Assembly (NCBI RefSeq): GCF_003712195.1
Contig: NZ_RDSD01000003.1
Span: 62,001-126,000 of the forward strand
Direction of reading: 5' to 3'
Source of the DNA: Proteiniphilum sp. X52
Lineage (GTDB): Bacteria; Bacteroidota; Bacteroidia; Bacteroidales; Dysgonomonadaceae
Length of the DNA stretch: 64,000 nt
In this document: positions 61,996 through 64,000 of the stretch, piece by piece
How the letters are laid out: each line of letters begins with the position of its first letter
How positions within the stretch are numbered: position 1 is the stretch's first letter
Program-made: the position numbers and the translations under genes
The notes under the pieces: model-generated
Told to the model about the DNA's origin: nothing
The model's database searches: none
Seen by the model: only the letters and a program-made list of their open reading frames with translations

Positions 61996-64000
61996 ATGAG
62001 AGAATGTAGACTATTTGTCCTATTTATACTTCTGATAGTTGGAGGAGGATTTTCCTTGTCGGCTCAGAATAGAGTGATCTCCGGGAAAGTCCTCGACGCC
62101 GGACAAGAACCAATGATAGGAGTAACTGTCCAACTCGATGGCACGTCCAAAGGTGTAATTTCTTCTGTAGATGGAAGTTTCTCGCTTGAAGTTCCATCAG
62201 GAGAAGTTACCCTCAGTGTTTCATTTGTGGGGTATATTACTCAGCAGGTGAAGGTTCCAGCAAACCAAACGAGTGTCACCATTTATATGCAGGAAGATGT
62301 AGTCATTCTTGAGGAAGCGGTGGTAGTCGGTTACGGTACACAGAAACGGGTCAATCTTACAGGTTCTGTGGCGGTTGTAGGTGGCAAAGAGCTCGAAGAC
62401 CGTGTTGCGCACTCTGTAACCCATATGTTACAGGGAGCCGTCCCCGGACTCAATATTACCACCTCTTCAGGTAAACCCGGTAGTACCCCTTCAATTAATG
62501 TCCGCGGTATTACCTCTATCAATGGAGCCTCACCGCTTGTGTTGATCGATGGTGCTGAAGGTGACCTCAACCGTGTCAATCCTGATGATGTGGAGTCAAT
62601 TTCTGTTATCAAAGATGCAGCCGCTGCTGCCGTGTATGGAGCGCGTGCCGCATTTGGCGTAATTCTTGTTACTACCAAGTCCGGCACAGCCAGAGATGGA
62701 AAAGCGATGGTGCGTTACAGTAGCCGTTGGGGATGGGAAGAATCAACCACATCTACCGATTACGAGAATAGGGGATACTGGTCCGTGTATACAATTAACA
62801 AGTTTTGGAATGCAGATTCGGGAACGCTATACTTTAATTATACCGACGAGGATATGCGCCAACTTCTAGCTCGTGTAAACGACAAGGAGGAGCATCCCGA
62901 TCGTCCATGGGTTGTGGAAGATGTAAGAAACGGAAGAAGACAATGGGTTTACTATGGCAACTATGACTGGTGGGATATGTTATACCGCTCAAAACGTCCG
63001 GTTCAAAAGCACAGTGTATCATTCAATGGGGGTTCAAAAGACGTGAAATATCTTGTTTCCGGAGCGCATGACAGACAGGAAGGTATACAAAGGCAACATC
63101 CCGATGTTTTTTTAAAATATAATCTGCGGTCGAAAATAGACTTCAACATCAACAAGTGGGCCACGCTGTCAAACAACACATCATTCTATACTTCAAAGTA
63201 TACCTCATTAGGAGACGGGAGTGTCGATAACACTCTTGGTTACAGCGCCCGGCACGCGTTGGCCAACATCCCCATGAAGAACCCTGACGGTTCATGGGTA
63301 TACGGTACGCCATACAGTAGTTATAAGGTGGCCAACGGGCGCCACATAATACTGGGTGAAAACTCGCACCGCCTTGTTAATATTACAAGCGATTTCTCCA
63401 ATACCAGCCGTCTTGTCATCACTCCGCTAAAAACACTGAGTGTCACGGGAGATTTTACTTACCGGTTGTACCAGGCACGCAATACCAGCCGTTCCAACCA
63501 TATGTATTTCAGGGAATATCCTGATGCTGAAATGGGGGTTTATAGTACCGGAGCTGGTGAAAACCAACTGGATGAAGCTGTGAACACAAGGAACTATTAT
63601 TCTACCAATGTTTTCGCCAATTACAGCCAAACATTCAACAATGCTCATAACCTGACAGGAGTGGTCGGATTAAATTATGAGACATTAAAATTGAAAAATG
63701 TTTCAGCATGGGGTAGAAATCTCTCTTCTACGGAGTTGGACGACTTGAATCTTGTGGGGCAGGATTCGGAAGGCAATACCCTTACCGGTGTTGGTGGCGG
63801 CCAGAATGAATATGTACTGATGGGATACTTTGGCCGTGTCAATTATGACTATCAAGGGCGCTATTTGTTTGAAGCCAGCGGACGTTATGATGGCACCTCC
63901 CGTTTTGCGGCCGGTCATCGTTGGGGTTGGTTTCCTTCCGGGTCAGTTGGATGGAGAATTTCAGAGGAGTCATTCTTCGAACCCGCGCGAAAATATGTGG
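61996..64000 (+). CDS. SusC/RagA-family TonB-linked outer-membrane protein (partial)
   Basis: The first ~668 residues; the gene runs off the right edge. Signal peptide to SLSAQ (about residue 24), then a carboxypeptidase-regulatory-like domain (ISGKVLDAGQEPMIGVTVQL, LSVSFVGYITQQV), the SusC-specific EEAVVVGYGTQKRVNLTGSV motif, the plug (LQGAVPGLNITTSSGKPGST, INVRGITSING) and barrel strands. A SusD partner would follow outside the window. Starts 42 bases after the phosphoesterase gene, so probably co-transcribed; it likely imports the locus substrate. Confidence 0.93.
   Translation, partial: MRECRLFVLFILLIVGGGFSLSAQNRVISGKVLDAGQEPMIGVTVQLDGTSKGVISSVDGSFSLEVPSGEVTLSVSFVGYITQQVKVPANQTSVTIYMQEDVVILEEAVVVGYGTQKRVNLTGSVAVVGGKELEDRVAHSVTHMLQGAVPGLNITTSSGKPGSTPSINVRGITSINGASPLVLIDGAEGDLNRVNPDDVESISVIKDAAAAAVYGARAAFGVILVTTKSGTARDGKAMVRYSSRWGWEESTTSTDYENRGYWSVYTINKFWNADSGTLYFNYTDEDMRQLLARVNDKEEHPDRPWVVEDVRNGRRQWVYYGNYDWWDMLYRSKRPVQKHSVSFNGGSKDVKYLVSGAHDRQEGIQRQHPDVFLKYNLRSKIDFNINKWATLSNNTSFYTSKYTSLGDGSVDNTLGYSARHALANIPMKNPDGSWVYGTPYSSYKVANGRHIILGENSHRLVNITSDFSNTSRLVITPLKTLSVTGDFTYRLYQARNTSRSNHMYFREYPDAEMGVYSTGAGENQLDEAVNTRNYYSTNVFANYSQTFNNAHNLTGVVGLNYETLKLKNVSAWGRNLSSTELDDLNLVGQDSEGNTLTGVGGGQNEYVLMGYFGRVNYDYQGRYLFEASGRYDGTSRFAAGHRWGWFPSGSVGWRISEESFFEPARKYV

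Overview
This 64 kb window is chromosomal DNA from a Bacteroidota (Bacteroidales) bacterium. The evidence is TonB-dependent receptors of the STN and SusC types, FecI/FecR-type ECF regulation, DUF4249, DUF4251 and DUF5020 proteins, 6-bladed beta-propeller lipoproteins, a PorW/SprE-like type IX secretion lipoprotein, and promoters of the TTTG-N19/20-TAnnTTTG type. A Dysgonomonadaceae-like organism (Proteiniphilum/Petrimonas relatives) fits, but the placement below order is inference.

Layout. 0.2-3.9 kb: end of a tryptophan operon (trpD, trpC, trpF, trpA; trpB, trpE and trpG are not here). 3.9-9.8 kb: a decayed, rearranged region with gene remnants (EamA transporter, TPR lipoprotein, beta-propeller, signal peptidase I), two intact beta-propeller lipoproteins, a secreted protein with Trp-rich repeats and an IS3-family insertion sequence. 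A 48-bp inverted repeat brackets much of it. 9.8-15.8 kb (minus): ECF sigma factor, small outer-membrane barrel, FecR anti-sigma, STN-type TonB receptor and DUF4249 lipoprotein, a cell-surface signalling uptake locus. 15.9-25.3 kb (minus): housekeeping genes (Gfo/Idh oxidoreductase, rdgB, PorW/SprE-like lipoprotein, metal ABC permease, a small CCGAHE protein, aroA, NSS transporter, cysS). 25.6-32.7 kb: DUF5020 plus NCS2 purine uptake pair, efp, DUF2461, yaaA, radC, a SufT-like protein, lpxH and a TrmH-type methyltransferase.

32.7-43.3 kb: a surface-polysaccharide region with glycosyltransferases, two fucosyltransferase-like proteins, two methyltransferases and a flippase. It is interrupted by an Rpn-family nuclease gene and by several gene remnants. 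43.3-48 kb: MBL-fold hydrolase, NMO/FabK-like enzyme, purD and a membrane protein.

48.2-64 kb: a phosphate-ester and glycerol-3-phosphate utilisation region. It holds an OPA transporter, a HAD-IIA phosphatase, a DUF4251 lipoprotein, PhoA-type alkaline phosphatase, a GlpR/DeoR regulator, glpD, a second OPA transporter (GlpT), an OprO/OprP-type porin, a secreted propeller-like protein, a secreted calcineurin-type phosphoesterase and the start of a SusC receptor. Together they could take phosphorylated compounds across the outer membrane, cleave them in the periplasm, import glycerol-3-phosphate and oxidise it. This is the most coherent candidate system here.

A striking background feature is that many intergenic gaps carry degenerate short tandem repeats, some of whose types recur far apart and on opposite strands.
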